From positions 50,001 to 114,000 of the forward strand of contig JAPMOS010000104.1 in the NCBI GenBank assembly GCA_027972325.1: a stretch of DNA of 64,000 nt, given 5' to 3'. The notes beneath the pieces were generated by a model that ran no database searches, had not been told where the DNA came from, and was given only the letters and a program-made list of their open reading frames with translations. Every line of letters begins with the position of its first letter. Position 1 is the first letter of the stretch. This DNA comes from Paratrimastix pyriformis. Taxonomy: Eukaryota > Preaxostyla > Paratrimastigidae. Of the stretch, positions 19,685-31,730 are shown in pieces. The position numbers were made by a program, and so were the translations under genes.

Positions 19685-20859
19685 TTACATTGGGACTTCT
19701 TGGGCGTTGGGCATCCGCGTCCCCATGTACCATCTGGTACTGGTGCGGAACACGAACATCGGGGCGTGTTGTTGGCGGATCCACCATCCAAAGTCCCGCC
19801 TCCGCGGCCCGTCCGGTCCCGCGGGCACTCGAGCCGCCCCGCTCCCCTTCAACCCCAGATCCGTGGGGCAGAGCGAGGCTCCCTTCGGCGTGGCAAGAAG
19901 CCCTTGCGCTGGGGCAGGGACAAGCGCAGGGGCAGCATGGGCAGGGGCAGCATGGGCAGGGGCAGCATGGGCAGGGGCAACATGGGCAGGGGCAACATGG
20001 GCAGGGGCAGGGGCAGGGGCAGGGGCATGGGCATGGGCCACAGTGGGAGTCGCAGTGGGGGCTGGTGCAGATGCAGTGGGGGCTGGTGCAGATGCAGTGG
20101 GGGCTGCTGCAGATGCAGTGGGGCTGGGGCGGCACCCTGGCGAACGGATTCCCGACCGGCGCGGGCTGCTGGTGGGCAACAGCAGGGCGCACAGCAAAAG
20201 GATTGCTGTCAGCCTTCTCCTCAACCCTGTCCTTCTTCTTTGCTGGCGAAGGTTCAGGGGGATGGCGGACGTGGCCGACTCGTACCACCTCCAAGCTGAA
20301 GCGGGGCAGCTGAGGGGTCGATGCAATGTGCGGTCACTTTTCCGGGAGGCTGTTTGACAGTGCTCGGTGACTTTGGACACAGGGCCGGATTGCGGCGAAG
20401 CAGTGGACGGGTTCACCGAAGCCACAGGTCGGGCGGGAACGGGGTCGCCATCGATACTCGCGATACAGTAACGGGCTTGCTGGAAGACTCCAAATTGAAA
20501 ATGGTGGCACCACAAATGAATTGAATCAATTGCGCAAGCTTTTGGCAGCACAGAGATTGATCGCCCCCCGCCGACCGTAGAATGCTCAAACTGATGCGCT
20601 GAAGCAACTTGGTCGACGGGATGCGCTTCTCAGAGGCCACCAAATACCCAAAAAGTTTGCCAAACTCAGGGATCATGGTAGAAGTGAAGGAAAGACGGCT
20701 CAGCTGGTCCATGCTCCGGAAGATAGCTCGATGATCGTCGAGCTCGTCAATAAAGCACAGAAATGGATCTTCTTCATCAAGAATAGAAGCATGTTTTTCA
20801 ATAAAAGCAATGGTTGCGTCGTCCAGATCATCATTCACCGCAGTGATTTCGCAGGCCAT
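19685..20859 (-). pseudogene. Gag-like ORF type 2, copy 1 (retroelement fossil)
   Basis: Begins MACEITAVNDDLDDATIAF. An acidic, helical N-terminal part (about 120 residues; FLCFIDELDDHRAIF, LSRLSFTSTMIPEFGKLF, CQKLAQLIQFICGATIF) is followed by a linker with SNPFAVRPAV and GNPFARV. A long Ala-Pro-His low-complexity region comes next, then a SLCPTDLGLKGSG segment. The order, the NPFA words and the low-complexity run mirror gag-like type 1, so the two are probably diverged homologues. It is placed just upstream of RT unit B, as expected for ORF1 of a DIRS element. Broken. Confidence 0.55.
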
Positions 20860-21335
20860 AGCCCTGCGTAAATCGTGTTGAACTGAGAATAGTGCCGGGG
20901 GAGTCACCACCTGTGCCACTTCCCGAGGTGGTCTGAGGGCCAACCACTCCTCCCGGTGCCGAGCCAGTGCTGAGCGACGTGCCCCTGCCGAGCCCGAGCT
21001 GATGTTGTTGTTGTTGTTGTGATACTATTTCGACTGCCAGTAACTGCGCGCAAAACACAGAAAACTGAAACAGAAGAAAATCCGTTCATCCGGTCGAAAC
21101 CGGCGGGTAACATGCCGACCTACACCCCCTCAGGGGTAGGCGCACAGACGGCATGGCGGGAAAGAGAGAGACTGGAATGTCGCCAGGAAACAGAATCGTT
21201 CAAACACTTGACAGCAAACAGAAGGAACATCAAAAGAAAGAACGGGGCAAGGGGGGGGGACAAAAGGATCCAACACTGAGACACGGGACACGAGGAACAA
21301 TGAAAGGGGGCGAAGGAAGCAAAAGACAAGAACAG

Positions 21336-22454
21336 TTAGAACGAAAAATATTCCCGAACCCAGCCTGAGGGGGGGGCGGAACCCATCCACCATGACCTAC
21401 CACCTCGGTAGGACAGGCGCACGGGCCCCTGAATCCACCACCCCCACACACGTTGCTCCCTTCCCAAAGGCCCACGGTTGGCAACAGGCGAGAGGTCGGA
21501 GAGGCTAATCTTCGGAGGCACGGCAGAAGCGGCATGGTCGGGCGTCGAGGTAGCACGAGCGGGCGCAGCAGGCACAGCAGACAAAGGGGACACACCAGCA
21601 GCAACAGAGGCAGCAACAGGGGCAACAACAGGGGCAGCAACAGGGGCAGCAACAACAGGGGCAGCAACAGGTGCAGGTGCAGGTGCAGGTGCAGGTGCAG
21701 GTGCAGGTGCAGGTGCAGGTGCAGGTGCAGGTGCAGGTGCAGGTGCAGGTGCAGGTGCAGGTGCAGGCGCAGGCGCAAAAGCCGGAGCATGAGATGAAGT
21801 CGGAGCCGGAACAGGTGCCGGCTTGGCGAATGGGTTCGCCAAGGTGAGAGGTGCTCTTGGGGCAGCGGAAGAGGCAAATGGATTGCTCGAAGAAGGGGAA
21901 CGGGCTCTCTCCTTCTTCCCCGCTGGACGATCGCCATCGATGATCGGGTGGCGAGTTCCACCTCCACCTCCAAGTTGCTTTGGACCACGGTATGTAGTCT
22001 CCCCAACAGATAGGAGGACTCGTTCTGGCGGTGTGCGGTGTTTGTCCACAGACGAGCCGCGCGATGATTCTTGTGGCACGTGGCAGTCGAAAGTTCGCAC
22101 ATTCGATTGCTGGAACAATAAAGCCCCAAGAAGTTGGAAAATAAACTGGCTGATCGCTTCAGGCTGCTTCTTCGGATTGTCCTCCAGCAGCATGTGCACC
22201 GTGCGTTCGATGATCTCATAGCGTGGAGCACGGTGCTCATTGACGACCAATGAACTGAAGAGCTTCATAAGCTCCAAACGCATCCAAGGAGAGAGCTTGT
22301 CCAATGGAGCTGAAGAGGGGGACCACAGATGCCGACCCAACTCATCTTGAAGATACTCTACCATAGGGTCGTCACGACTTTGGATCTCGGCGTGATCCAT
22401 AATAAAGTTGGAATCGTCCTTACTGAGCTCGTCATGCTCAGTGGCGATCTCCAT
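21336..22454 (-). pseudogene. Gag-like ORF type 1, copy c (retroelement fossil)
   Basis: Starts MEIATEHDELSKDD, as at 4,648, and stays recognisable to the end (WVREYFSF). This is the best preserved type 1 copy, with an even longer Ala-Pro run from the GGTGCA hexamer (about 21,667-21,770). Its leader abuts a recombinase-gene piece at about 22,515, where a run of G joins CCCGAGCTGAGG. Its downstream flank (21,005-21,335) matches 3,460-3,783. Confidence 0.55.
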
Positions 22455-22519
22455 GGCCAGAAACGGGCAGAACGCGGAGCAAAGGGAACGTGCAACGCCG
22501 AGACTTCAACCGGGGGGGG

Positions 22520-23000
22520 CCCGAGCTGAGGTCCCTCTCCATGGCTTCATCCGCGATGAACGAGGCGACCTGGACCTCATTCTGGTCGGTCGCCTCCGTG
22601 ATCGGAGCCAGGTCTTTGAGCGCGCACCACTCTTCATAGCGGCGAATGATGTGTGAGTATTTCTTCGAGGTTTTCTCTGCCAATGACCTCTGAATGAAAT
22701 AACCTGCCGCTGCCGACAGCTCCGGATGCTTAGGGGCCCAAGCAGGAGCCTCATCTGAGAGCTTTTTCCGGGCTGTGGGTGTGGGTGTCGCGCGTCCTGG
22801 GGCAGGACCTTTCTTGCCCGGGCGGAACAGAGTTCCGTCCACGGGTGTCCCCGCGGCGTTCTGGGCATCACAGGCCCCGCTCGTGGGTGCTTCCGACCGA
22901 CCCGGGGGGTTTGTCACACAGGACTCCGGGTGGTGCGTCATGGGAGTGGGGGTGGTGGTGCTCTTTGAGCGCAGAGACGCTGCCAGCTCGGCTAAGGTCA
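22520..23000 (-). pseudogene. N-terminal piece of DIRS tyrosine recombinase, unit C (fossil)
   Basis: Carries the KKLSDEAPAWAPKHPELSAA and AEKTSKKYSHIIRRYEEW segments, the SAM-like N-terminal domain, matching 14,930-15,400. It leads directly into gag-like type 1 in reading order and has no catalytic core. Confidence 0.75.
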
Positions 23001-23053
23001 TGTCCTCTCCCGAGTCTGCGTCGACGTCTACAGCTCCCTGTCCCACTGTGGGA

Positions 23054-25060
23054 TCAGGGGCTCGTTGCTCCCCCACCAGGCCTCCGGGTCGTCGAAGATC
23101 CGGGCTGGACCCATGGGGTGCAGCTGTCGGTCCTGGAACTTCTGGACGAGGGTGAGATCCGGATTGGTGAGTGTCTGCCAACCCCACTCGAGGTGTGCCC
23201 TGGCTTGCCGGACTGGGTCCCCGACACCTGTGTCACACAACACTCCCAGTGTGGGGGCCCAATTCCCTTGAGGTTGCGTGTCGTGCCTGCCAGGAATGTG
23301 TTCTCCTGCCGTGGTAGGGTCAGGGGTGGTGCCACTGCCATGTGCAGCATCACTGGCCACCACGGTGCCGATGTCCACACCGGGGTGAGGAGAAGAGCCT
23401 CCCCCCGCTGCTCCCTCAACCGTTCCAAGACTCTGAGGATGAGCGAGAACGGTGGGTTTATCCACGGCACTTCTGAGGCTAGGTTCTGCCGGAAGAAGTC
23501 CACTCCCGCCGCTCCCGGTTCCTTGACCAAGGACCAGAACCGTGGGCACAGGTGGTTTCGCGCCGATGCAAAGGCGTCCACCGTCGGCTTCGTCCTGAGC
23601 TTCACCACCGCCCTGAAGAGGGCTGGGTGGAGCTGGTAATCTTCGGCGTCGACCCACCGCGAGAGCCTGTCCGCTCTCACGTTGTCGGTGCCGTGAGAAT
23701 GTGCTCTGTGGTGAGGGTGATCTGGTGTGTCTGGCAGAACTCCCAGAGTGTTCTCAACCGGGTGTTGAGCTGCTGGCTCTGTGACTTGAGTCTGCCGACT
23801 GACCACACGACAGACGAATTGTCCGAGAACCAAAGTACGGACTTGCCCGTGACCTGTTCCCGGAACAGGTGGAGTGACCTGATGCCCGCTTCCAATTCGA
23901 GCGGGTTTATTGAACTGATCTCCTGCAGGTCCGTCACTCTCCACAACTCGTGTGCTGGGATGCCCTGCTCGATGCTCTGTGCCGGAGTCCTCAGCACTGC
24001 CCCCCAGCCCATCTCGGCTGCATCCGTGGTCAGGATCAGCTCTGCTGGTGGGGTCCGAAGTGGGGTGCTGGTGGGGTACTGTGCATGTTCCCACCACTCC
24101 AAGTCCCTGTGTGACTCCTCCGAAAGGGTCACCAGTGCGTGCCATCCCCCCTGCGCCTTGATCGCCGTGGACAGGTCGATGTTCAGGTTGCGCAGGTACA
24201 AGCAGGCCGGGCGAATCGTCTCCCTGCATGACGACATAAACCCGATCACCGCTGCCAATGATTTGGCTTTGATGGTGGTGCACTGTTGGGTGTTGTGCGC
24301 CATCTCTCTCACCTTCTGTGCCTTCTCGGGTGGGAGTGAGAGTGTCATCGCTCGAGTGTCGAGGACAAACCCCAGGAACTCCAGCATTTGAACTGGTTCC
24401 ACTTGGGTTTTGTCCCAGCTGATCTCGAACCCGAGTGAGAGAAGGTGACGAAGGAGTGCCAGTGTATGCAGCTTGGTCTCCTGTGGTGACCTGCCCAACA
24501 CCAGGAGGTCGTCGATGTAGTGGACTACCAAGATGCCGTGTCTCCGGGCTTCCTTGATTGCCACTCTCATGGTCTTTGTAAAGATTCTGGGAGCCACATT
24601 CAGGCCGAATGGGAGGGCTTGGAAGCGATATTCCGTGCCCTCCCATTCGACTCCCAGGTATTTCCGGTGAGGTGGAAAGATCGGGATGTGAAAGTATGCA
24701 TGTTTCAAGTCGATCTTGGTGGCCCACATCATGGGCTCCACCACGGCCCTCACCGTCTTCCACCCCTCCATTTTGAAGGAGGGGCAGAAGATGAAGTGAT
24801 TCAAGGCGGTGAGGTCCAGGATCAACCTCCATTTCCCGCCGGGCTTGGGCCGCCCAAAAATGGGAGATCTCATCCCTTTGTCCGACCCCCCCTGGATCGT
24901 TTTCAGTGCCGATATCCCAAGGTACTCCTGGACCACCGCCTCCAAGCCCAGTTTCTCCTCCCCCACCAAGTGGTAAGGGTCCCGGGACCACGTCCCCGGG
25001 TTGGGTGGGGGTCCCTTGAACGGGATGTGAAACCCTTCCGATACCACCTGTGTGTGTGTG
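23054..25060 (-). pseudogene. DIRS reverse transcriptase / RNase H / methylase region, unit C (fossil)
   Basis: Nearly identical to unit D and very close to unit A. All RT motifs (DLTALNHF, FQALPFGLNVAPRIF, VHYIDDLLVLG), RNase H motifs and the WINPPFSLILRVL methylase motif are present. The leader at 25,050-25,170 includes a (TG)n tract and a GTTACCCCCCGGCTTCGGCC segment. It is broken by a few events. High identity to the other units suggests recent duplication or assembly redundancy. Confidence 0.85.
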
Positions 25061-25323
25061 TGTGTGTGTCATACATGTTTGCAACATAGAGATGCAAAAC
25101 TCCCGATTCCGGCCGAAGCCGGGGGGTAACATGACCCCCAGTCCCTCCCATGTCCCCCGCAATTCTGCGGGCAACTAGGGCTAGGGGCGGGGGCTATGGT
25201 GACAGGGAGAGGTAGAAAAGAACGGGGGGGGAGGGGACCAAGGAATAGGGTGGATCGAGGAGATAAATCAGGGAAAGACTGAACAACGGGACAAAAGATT
25301 GAACCGAAAGGAACACAATTCCC

Positions 25324-26457
25324 TTACATTGGGACTTCTTGGGCGTTGGGCATCCGCGTCCCCATGTACCATCTGGTACTGGTGCGGAACACGAACATCG
25401 GGGCGTGTTGTTGGCGGATCCACCATCCAAAGTCCCGCCTCCGCGGCCCGTCCGGTCCCGCGGGCACTCGAGCCGCCCCGCTCCCCTTCAACCCCAGATC
25501 CGTGGGGCAGAGCGAGGCTCCCTTCGGCGTGGCAAGAAGCCCTTGCGCTGGGGCAGGGACAAGCGCAGGGGCAGCATGGGCAGGGGCAGCATGGGCAGGG
25601 GCAGCATGGGCAGGGGCAACATGGGCAGGGGCAACATGGGCAGGGGCAGGGGCAGGGGCAGGGGCATGGGCATGGGCCACAGTGGGAGTCGCAGTGGGGG
25701 CTGCTGCAGATGCAGTGGGGGCTGGGGGCGGCACCCTGGCGAACGGATTCCCGACCGGCGCGGGCTGCTGGTGGGCAACAGCAGGGCGCACAGCAAAAGG
25801 ATTGCTGTCAGCCTTCTCCTCAACCCTGTCCTTCTTCTTTGCTGGCGAAGGTTCAGGGGATGGCGGACGTGGCCGACTCGTACCACCTCCAAGCTGAAGC
25901 GGGGCAGCTGAGGGGTCGATGCAATGTGCGGTCACTTTTCCGGGAGGCTGTTTGACAGTGCTCGGTGACTTTGGACACAGGCCGGATTGCGGCGAAGCAG
26001 TGGACGGGTTCACCGAAGCCACAGGTCGGGCGGGAACGGGGGTCGCCATCGATACTCGCGATACAGTAACGGGCTTGCTGGAAGACTCCAAATTGAAAAT
26101 GGTGGCACCACAAATGAATTGAATCAATTGCGCAAGCTTTTGGCAGCACAGAGATTGATCGCCCCCCGCCGACCGTAGAATGCTCAAACTGATGCGCTGA
26201 AGCAACTTGGTCGACGGGATGCGCTTCTCAGAGGCCACCAAATACCCAAAAAGTTTGCCAAACTCAGGGATCATGGTAGAAGTGAAGGAAAGACGGCTCA
26301 GCTGGTCCATGCTCCGGAAGATAGCTCGATGATCGTCGAGCTCGTCAATAAAGCACAGAAATGGATCTTCTTCATCAAGAATAGAAGCATGTTTTTCAAT
26401 AAAAGCAATGGTTGCGTCGTCCAGATCATCATTCACCGCAGTGATTTCGCAGGCCAT
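25324..26457 (-). pseudogene. Gag-like ORF type 2, copy 2 (retroelement fossil)
   Basis: Same protein as 19,685-20,859, with a shorter Ala-Pro-His repeat. It starts MACEITAVNDD and keeps the NPFA linker words. It is preceded in reading order by ALFSVQHDLRRA and by the recombinase N-terminal piece of unit D. Confidence 0.55.
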
Positions 26458-26559
26458 AGCCCTGCGTAAATCGTGTTGAACTGAGAATAGTGCCGGGGGA
26501 GTCACCACCTGTGCCACTTCCCGAGGTGGTCTGAGGGCCAACCACTCCTCCCGGTGCCG

Positions 26560-26990
26560 AGCCAGTGCTGAGCGACGTGCCCCTGCCGAGCCCGAGCTGA
26601 GGTCCCTCTCCATGGCTTCATCCGCGATGAACGAGGCGACCTGGACCTCATTCTGGTCGGTCGCCTCCGTGATCGGAGCCAGGTCTTTGAGCGCGCACCA
26701 CTCTTCATAGCGGCGAATGATGTGTGAGTATTTCTTCGAGGTTTTCTCTGCCAATGACCTCTGAATGAAATAACCTGCCGCTGCCGACAGCTCCGGATGC
26801 TTAGGGGCCCAAGCAGGAGCCTCATCTGAGAGCTTTTTCCGGGCTGTGGGTGTGGGTGTCGCGCGTCCTGGGGCAGGACCTTTCTTGCCCGGGCGGAACA
26901 GAGTTCCGTCCACGGGTGTCCCCGCGGCGTTCTGGGCATCACAGGCCCCGCTCGTGGGTGCTTCCGACCGACCCGGGGTTTGTCACACAG
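26560..26990 (-). pseudogene. N-terminal piece of DIRS tyrosine recombinase, unit D (fossil)
   Basis: Near-identical to 22,545-22,960 and to the upstream part of the recombinase at 14,084-15,252 (KYSHIIRRYEEWCALKDL). The catalytic core is absent here, as the sequence passes into gag-like type 2. Confidence 0.75.
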
Positions 26991-27095
26991 GACTCCGGGT
27001 GGTGCGTCATGGGAGTGGGGTGGTGGTGCTCTTTGAGCGCAGAGACGCTGCCAGCTCGGCTAAGGTCATGTCCTCTCCCGAGTCTGCGTCGACGT

Positions 27096-28890
27096 TCACA
27101 GCTCCCTGTCCCACTGTGGGATCAGGGCTCGTTGCTCCCCACCAGGCCTCCGGGTCGTCGAAGATCCGGGCTGGACCCATGGGGTGCAGCTGTCGGTCCT
27201 GGAACTTCTGGACGAGGGTGAGATCCGGATTGGTGAGTGTCTGCCAACCCCACTCGAGGTGTGCCCTGGCTTGCCGGACTGGGTCCCCGACACCTGTGTC
27301 ACACAACACTCCCAGTGTGGGGCCCAATTCCCTTGAGGTTGCGTGTCGTGCCTGCCAGGAATGTGTTCTCCTGCCGTGGTAGGGTCAGGGGTGGTGCCAC
27401 TGCCATGTGCAGCATCACTGGCCACCACGGTGCCGATGTCCACACCGGGGTGAGGAGAAGAGCCTCCCCGCTGCTCCCTCAACCGTTCCAAGACTCTGAG
27501 GATGAGCGAGAACGGTGGGTTTATCCACGGCACTTCTGAGGCTAGGTTCTGCCGGAAGAAGTCCACTCCCGCCGCTCCCGGTTCCTTGACCAAGGACCAG
27601 AACCGTGGGCACAGGTGGTTTCGCGCCGATGCAAAGGCGTCCACCGTCGGCTTCGTCCTGAGCTTCACCACCGCCCTGAAGAGGGCTGGGTGGAGCTGGT
27701 AATCTTCGGCGTCGACCCACCGCGAGAGCCTGTCCGCTCTCACGTTGTCGGTGCCGTGAGAATGTGCTCTGTGGTGAGGGTGATCTGGTGTGTCTGGCAG
27801 AACTCCCAGAGTGTTCTCAACCGGGTGTTGAGCTGCTGGCTCTGTGACTTGAGTCTGCCGACTGACCACACGACAGACGAATTGTCCGAGAACCAAAGTA
27901 CGGACTTGCCCGTGACCTGTTCCCGGAACAGGTGGAGTGACCTGATGCCCGCTTCCAATTCGAGCGGGTTTATTGAACTGATCTCCTGCAGGTCCGTCAC
28001 TCTCCACAACTCGTGTGCTGGGATGCCCTGCTCGATGCTCTGTGCCGGAGTCCTCAGCACTGCCCCCCAGCCCATCTCGGCTGCATCCGTGGTCAGGATC
28101 AGCTCTGCTGGTGGGGTCCGAAGTGGGGTGCTGGTGGGGTACTGTGCATGTTCCCACCACTCCAAGTCCCTGTGTGACTCCTCCGAAAGGGTCACCAGTG
28201 CGTGCCATCCCCCCTGCGCCTTGATCGCCGTGGACAGGTCGATGTTCAGGTTGCGCAGGTACAAGCAGGCCGGGCGAATCGTCTCCCTGCATGACGACAT
28301 AAACCCGATCACCGCTGCCAATGATTTGGCTTTGATGGTGGTGCACTGTTGGGTGTTGTGCGCCATCTCTCTCACCTTCTGTGCCTTCTCGGGTGGGAGT
28401 GAGAGTGTCATCGCTCGAGTGTCGAGGACAAACCCCAGGAACTCCAGCATTTGAACTGGTTCCACTTGGGTTTTGTCCCAGCTGATCTCGAACCCGAGTG
28501 AGAGAAGGTGACGAAGGAGTGCCAGTGTATGCAGCTTGGTCTCCTGTGGTGACCTGCCCAACACCAGGAGGTCGTCGATGTAGTGGACTACCAAGATGCC
28601 GTGTCTCCGGGCTTCCTTGATTGCCACTCTCATGGTCTTTGTAAAGATTCTGGGAGCCACATTCAGGCCGAATGGGAGGGCTTGGAAGCGATATTCCGTG
28701 CCCTCCCATTCGACTCCCAGGTATTTCCGGTGAGGTGGAAAGATCGGGATGTGAAAGTATGCATGTTTCAAGTCGATCTTGGTGGCCCACATCATGGGCT
28801 CCACCACGGCCCTCACCGTCTTCCACCCCTCCATTTTGAAGGAGGGGCAGAAGATGAAGTGATTCAAGGCGGTGAGGTCCAGGATCAACC
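27096..28890 (-). pseudogene. DIRS RT/RNase H region, unit D, part left of the Maverick (fossil)
   Basis: RT from DLTALNHFIF through VHYIDDLLVLG, RNase H and the methylase motif are visible. The Maverick at 28,891-54,471 sits inside this unit, and the sequence resumes at 54,472. The uninterrupted equivalents in units A, B, C and E show the pre-insertion sequence at the target. Confidence 0.85.
28886..28890. repeat. Target site duplication CAACC (left copy; right copy 54,472-54,476)
   Basis: The empty site in other DIRS units reads GGATCAACCTCCATTTCC. Left of the element the sequence is GGATCAACC, and right of it CAACCTCCATTTCC. CAACC is therefore present on both sides, a 5-bp duplication consistent with an rve-family integrase (5-6 bp is usual for this group). 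The adjacent C/G runs make the exact boundary uncertain by a base or two. Confidence 0.85.
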
Positions 28891-29351
28891 CCCCCCCGCT
28901 AGTTGCACAGCCTTGTGTTCATATCGTATCATGTCGGCTCGCGCCTCCACTCTACTCTTATCTTTCCCTATTATGATCTTCTTAATATGGTTGGGATGTT
29001 CCGGCTCATCATGCACGGCGCAGCCGTGGTATGATGAAGTCGGGACATCTTATTATGGATACCCTATATGATCTATTATTTCAGTAACTCTTCAGTAACT
29101 TATTAACTATTAATATTTATGATTGTATTTTAATAGATATTAATAAGTTATGTTGATATAAGATCATATAAGTAGTTATATTTAAGGAGTTACTAAAGGA
29201 GTTATTAAAGAGTTACTCAAAAGTTCGTGTCATAGAGGTAATGAGCTTTATGATGGGTTTACGTCAGGAGATTTAACACAAGAAAGTTACCCAAAGGGTG
29301 TAAATAGGGAAGATTATTGGGGAAAATAGGGGTATTTCCTGGTAATAAGTT
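28891..29351. repeat. Left terminal inverted repeat of the Maverick
   Basis: 461 bp, opening with CCCCCCCGCTAGTTGCACAG. It matches the reverse complement of 54,011-54,471 without a difference that I could find. It contains several AGTTACT(C/G/A)AA and AGTTATTAA words. The outer 160 bp are mixed in composition and the inner part is AT-rich. Confidence 0.95.
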
Positions 29352-31653
29352 TGATGCCCCTGATATCAATTATCCATTATGCACGTTATGGACCAATACT
29401 ACGTCAAATACATGTTTCGTTCTTGTCAATATCACATATAATAGTGAGACAAAGCAAACTCTAGCCATTTGGAAACGTGTTTCTTCGAGTTCATATGCCG
29501 AATCAGTTGACCCGACTGAAAAATCGGTAGTTATCCGTGATGACAGTTGTTCTGTGCACTCAAATGAGTTATTCCTTACTGGATATGTCGATAGAGTGAG
29601 CGGCAAAACTCTTCCTCTGAAAGTCACACCACATCAGTATGGTGGAAATTATACAGGAAAAGTAGAAGCGTCATTAATTACAGGCGATGATATTTCCACC
29701 AATTCGGCGATCAATGTTGCAACACTAAAATTAAATAGTTTCGGAACAACAACAGGTTATTTGTATCGTGCGACCGACGGAACTATTGGGTTAGCTGCTG
29801 CACCAACAGGTGAGGGTGGCACTACACCATATATTTATTCAACAGATGCATATGAAAACTCTGTCGCAGTTCGTGATATGGTTGGGTCACTACATGCATA
29901 CAATCTTTGGCTTCCTGGTATTGCCGATCCAACAATCTCAAAACTAGTCAAGATCAATCCTGGAACTGGTGAAATGAAAACTGCCTTAATCAATTATAAT
30001 GACATCGATTCAACTGTCGACTTCTCTTTCCATAATGTCCGCATCCATTCTATCTCTGATACTGGTATGCTTGGATGTGATGCAAATGGGAATATTCAAC
30101 GAGTGAACGATGGTGTATTCTCGCAAATTTATTCAATCACTGGTCCCCTAAAATTCCCAAATGCCATCTCCACTGATGGTATCTCCCAATATGGATCTTC
30201 AGGTATCATCACCTGTTATAATACAATGAAGTTCCTCAATGGTCTCAGAACACCAGTTCTTAATGCATCATATCTTGCCACAGATTCTAACGGTGCTATC
30301 ATTGCAACATCATTACCAACGTCCATGTCATTGACATCTTTAACACTTCCATCATTACTGTCAAAGTCATATCTCGCAACCGATGCATCAGGAAATATAA
30401 TTGCTGGTTCACCTCCAGCCGTCCAAAACTATTCACCACCAATCGCACTAGCCGCAGATAGTATTATATTTTCAAATACTGATAATACCGTGTCTACAAT
30501 AAAATCATCCGGCAGTATTCAGTATGTTTGTGATTCAGATGCAGACGATACAACACCTGTTCATAAATTCACAAATAGGACAAACGATCTAGTATCAATG
30601 TATAATACAAAAACCACATTTGCCTATCCAATCGAATGTCCTACAATATGTGCCAATGATGCGAATTCGCTCAAAATTTCAATGTTCTCATACGGTAACA
30701 CGAATTGGGGCATTTATCAATCAAGCTATAAAGATTATATAGGAACAGATGGAGCTGCATGCACAAATCCTACAACCAGCACATCGAACGCTCTCCGTAT
30801 TCGTGTATACAATGACCCAAATACTGGACTAATATTCGAAAACTCAAACAATGTCTGCAACTTTGCATCAAATGCCCAGACAGGTGCTTTCTATACTCGT
30901 GGCTTACTATCTGCTTCCGGAAATGTGGCAACATCTAAGATCGTTCCAATTGCTGCGACAGGTTTGAAAATTGCAATAACACAGAATAGTGACAATTGGG
31001 GAATCTATCAAGCTATCTCTGGCACAAACAATGATTTCGCTGGAACTGGTTCTGCATGTGCCGGGTATGATATGAATAATGGATTTCGTTTTCGTGTATA
31101 TGATAGTGGTTCGACAGGTCTTATTTTTGAGAACTCAAACAATGTCTGCAACTTCTCTGCAAATGCCAATACTGGTTCCTTCTGGACTCGTGGATTGCTC
31201 ACTGCTGGTGGTAACTTAGCAAGCCCGAAGATTAGCTCGCTTGCATCTTCTGCAAATCTTGGACTCAAAATTGGATTTAATGGAACGGCTGACAATTCTT
31301 GGGGTGCTTATCTGTCTGCATCAACTTCTTTCGATGGAACAACTGCATGTGTCGGATATGACTTCTCTGGCCAGGCACTTCGTCTTAGGTCTTATAATAA
31401 TGCAAACTGTGGCATACTATTCGAAAACAGCGACAATGTCACTAACTTCTCTATCAATTCTAATAGCGGAGCAATGTTCGTTCGTGGTAAAGCTTCTTTT
31501 CCTGAAGGCATACGTCTTCCTCAAAATGTGAATGGCTATCTCGTGAGTGACTTAAATGGTTTTGTCACGACAACAAGCAGCATATGGCGATCTGAAAATG
31601 TTGCTGGTAAAGCAATACAATTGCGTCAATCACTTCAACAGGCAACCTTATAA
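29317..31653 (+). CDS. Fibre-like repetitive protein of the Maverick
   Basis: A 778-codon frame opening inside the TIR. From about residue 445 to 735 it has three tandem repeats of roughly 95 residues, each with a N(S/N)WGIY- or WGAY-like start and an (I/L)FENSNNVCNF motif, followed by a (F/Y)(W/Y)TRGLL-type end. The rest is Ser/Thr/Asn-rich beta-type sequence with spaced SYLATD words. Such composition, with an S74 chaperone domain encoded next door, points to a phage-like tail-fibre or host-attachment protein. The start is uncertain because there is no ATG near the frame's beginning. The fibre locus looks broken. Confidence 0.6.
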   Translation: MGKIGVFPGNKFDAPDINYPLCTLWTNTTSNTCFVLVNITYNSETKQTLAIWKRVSSSSYAESVDPTEKSVVIRDDSCSVHSNELFLTGYVDRVSGKTLPLKVTPHQYGGNYTGKVEASLITGDDISTNSAINVATLKLNSFGTTTGYLYRATDGTIGLAAAPTGEGGTTPYIYSTDAYENSVAVRDMVGSLHAYNLWLPGIADPTISKLVKINPGTGEMKTALINYNDIDSTVDFSFHNVRIHSISDTGMLGCDANGNIQRVNDGVFSQIYSITGPLKFPNAISTDGISQYGSSGIITCYNTMKFLNGLRTPVLNASYLATDSNGAIIATSLPTSMSLTSLTLPSLLSKSYLATDASGNIIAGSPPAVQNYSPPIALAADSIIFSNTDNTVSTIKSSGSIQYVCDSDADDTTPVHKFTNRTNDLVSMYNTKTTFAYPIECPTICANDANSLKISMFSYGNTNWGIYQSSYKDYIGTDGAACTNPTTSTSNALRIRVYNDPNTGLIFENSNNVCNFASNAQTGAFYTRGLLSASGNVATSKIVPIAATGLKIAITQNSDNWGIYQAISGTNNDFAGTGSACAGYDMNNGFRFRVYDSGSTGLIFENSNNVCNFSANANTGSFWTRGLLTAGGNLASPKISSLASSANLGLKIGFNGTADNSWGAYLSASTSFDGTTACVGYDFSGQALRLRSYNNANCGILFENSDNVTNFSINSNSGAMFVRGKASFPEGIRLPQNVNGYLVSDLNGFVTTTSSIWRSENVAGKAIQLRQSLQQATL

Positions 31654-31730
31654 ATATTTCAGGTGACAATGACGAAAGCTATTACAACGCAAATAACACA
31701 AATTATGGTGTAACCATATCTTCAAGTGGT

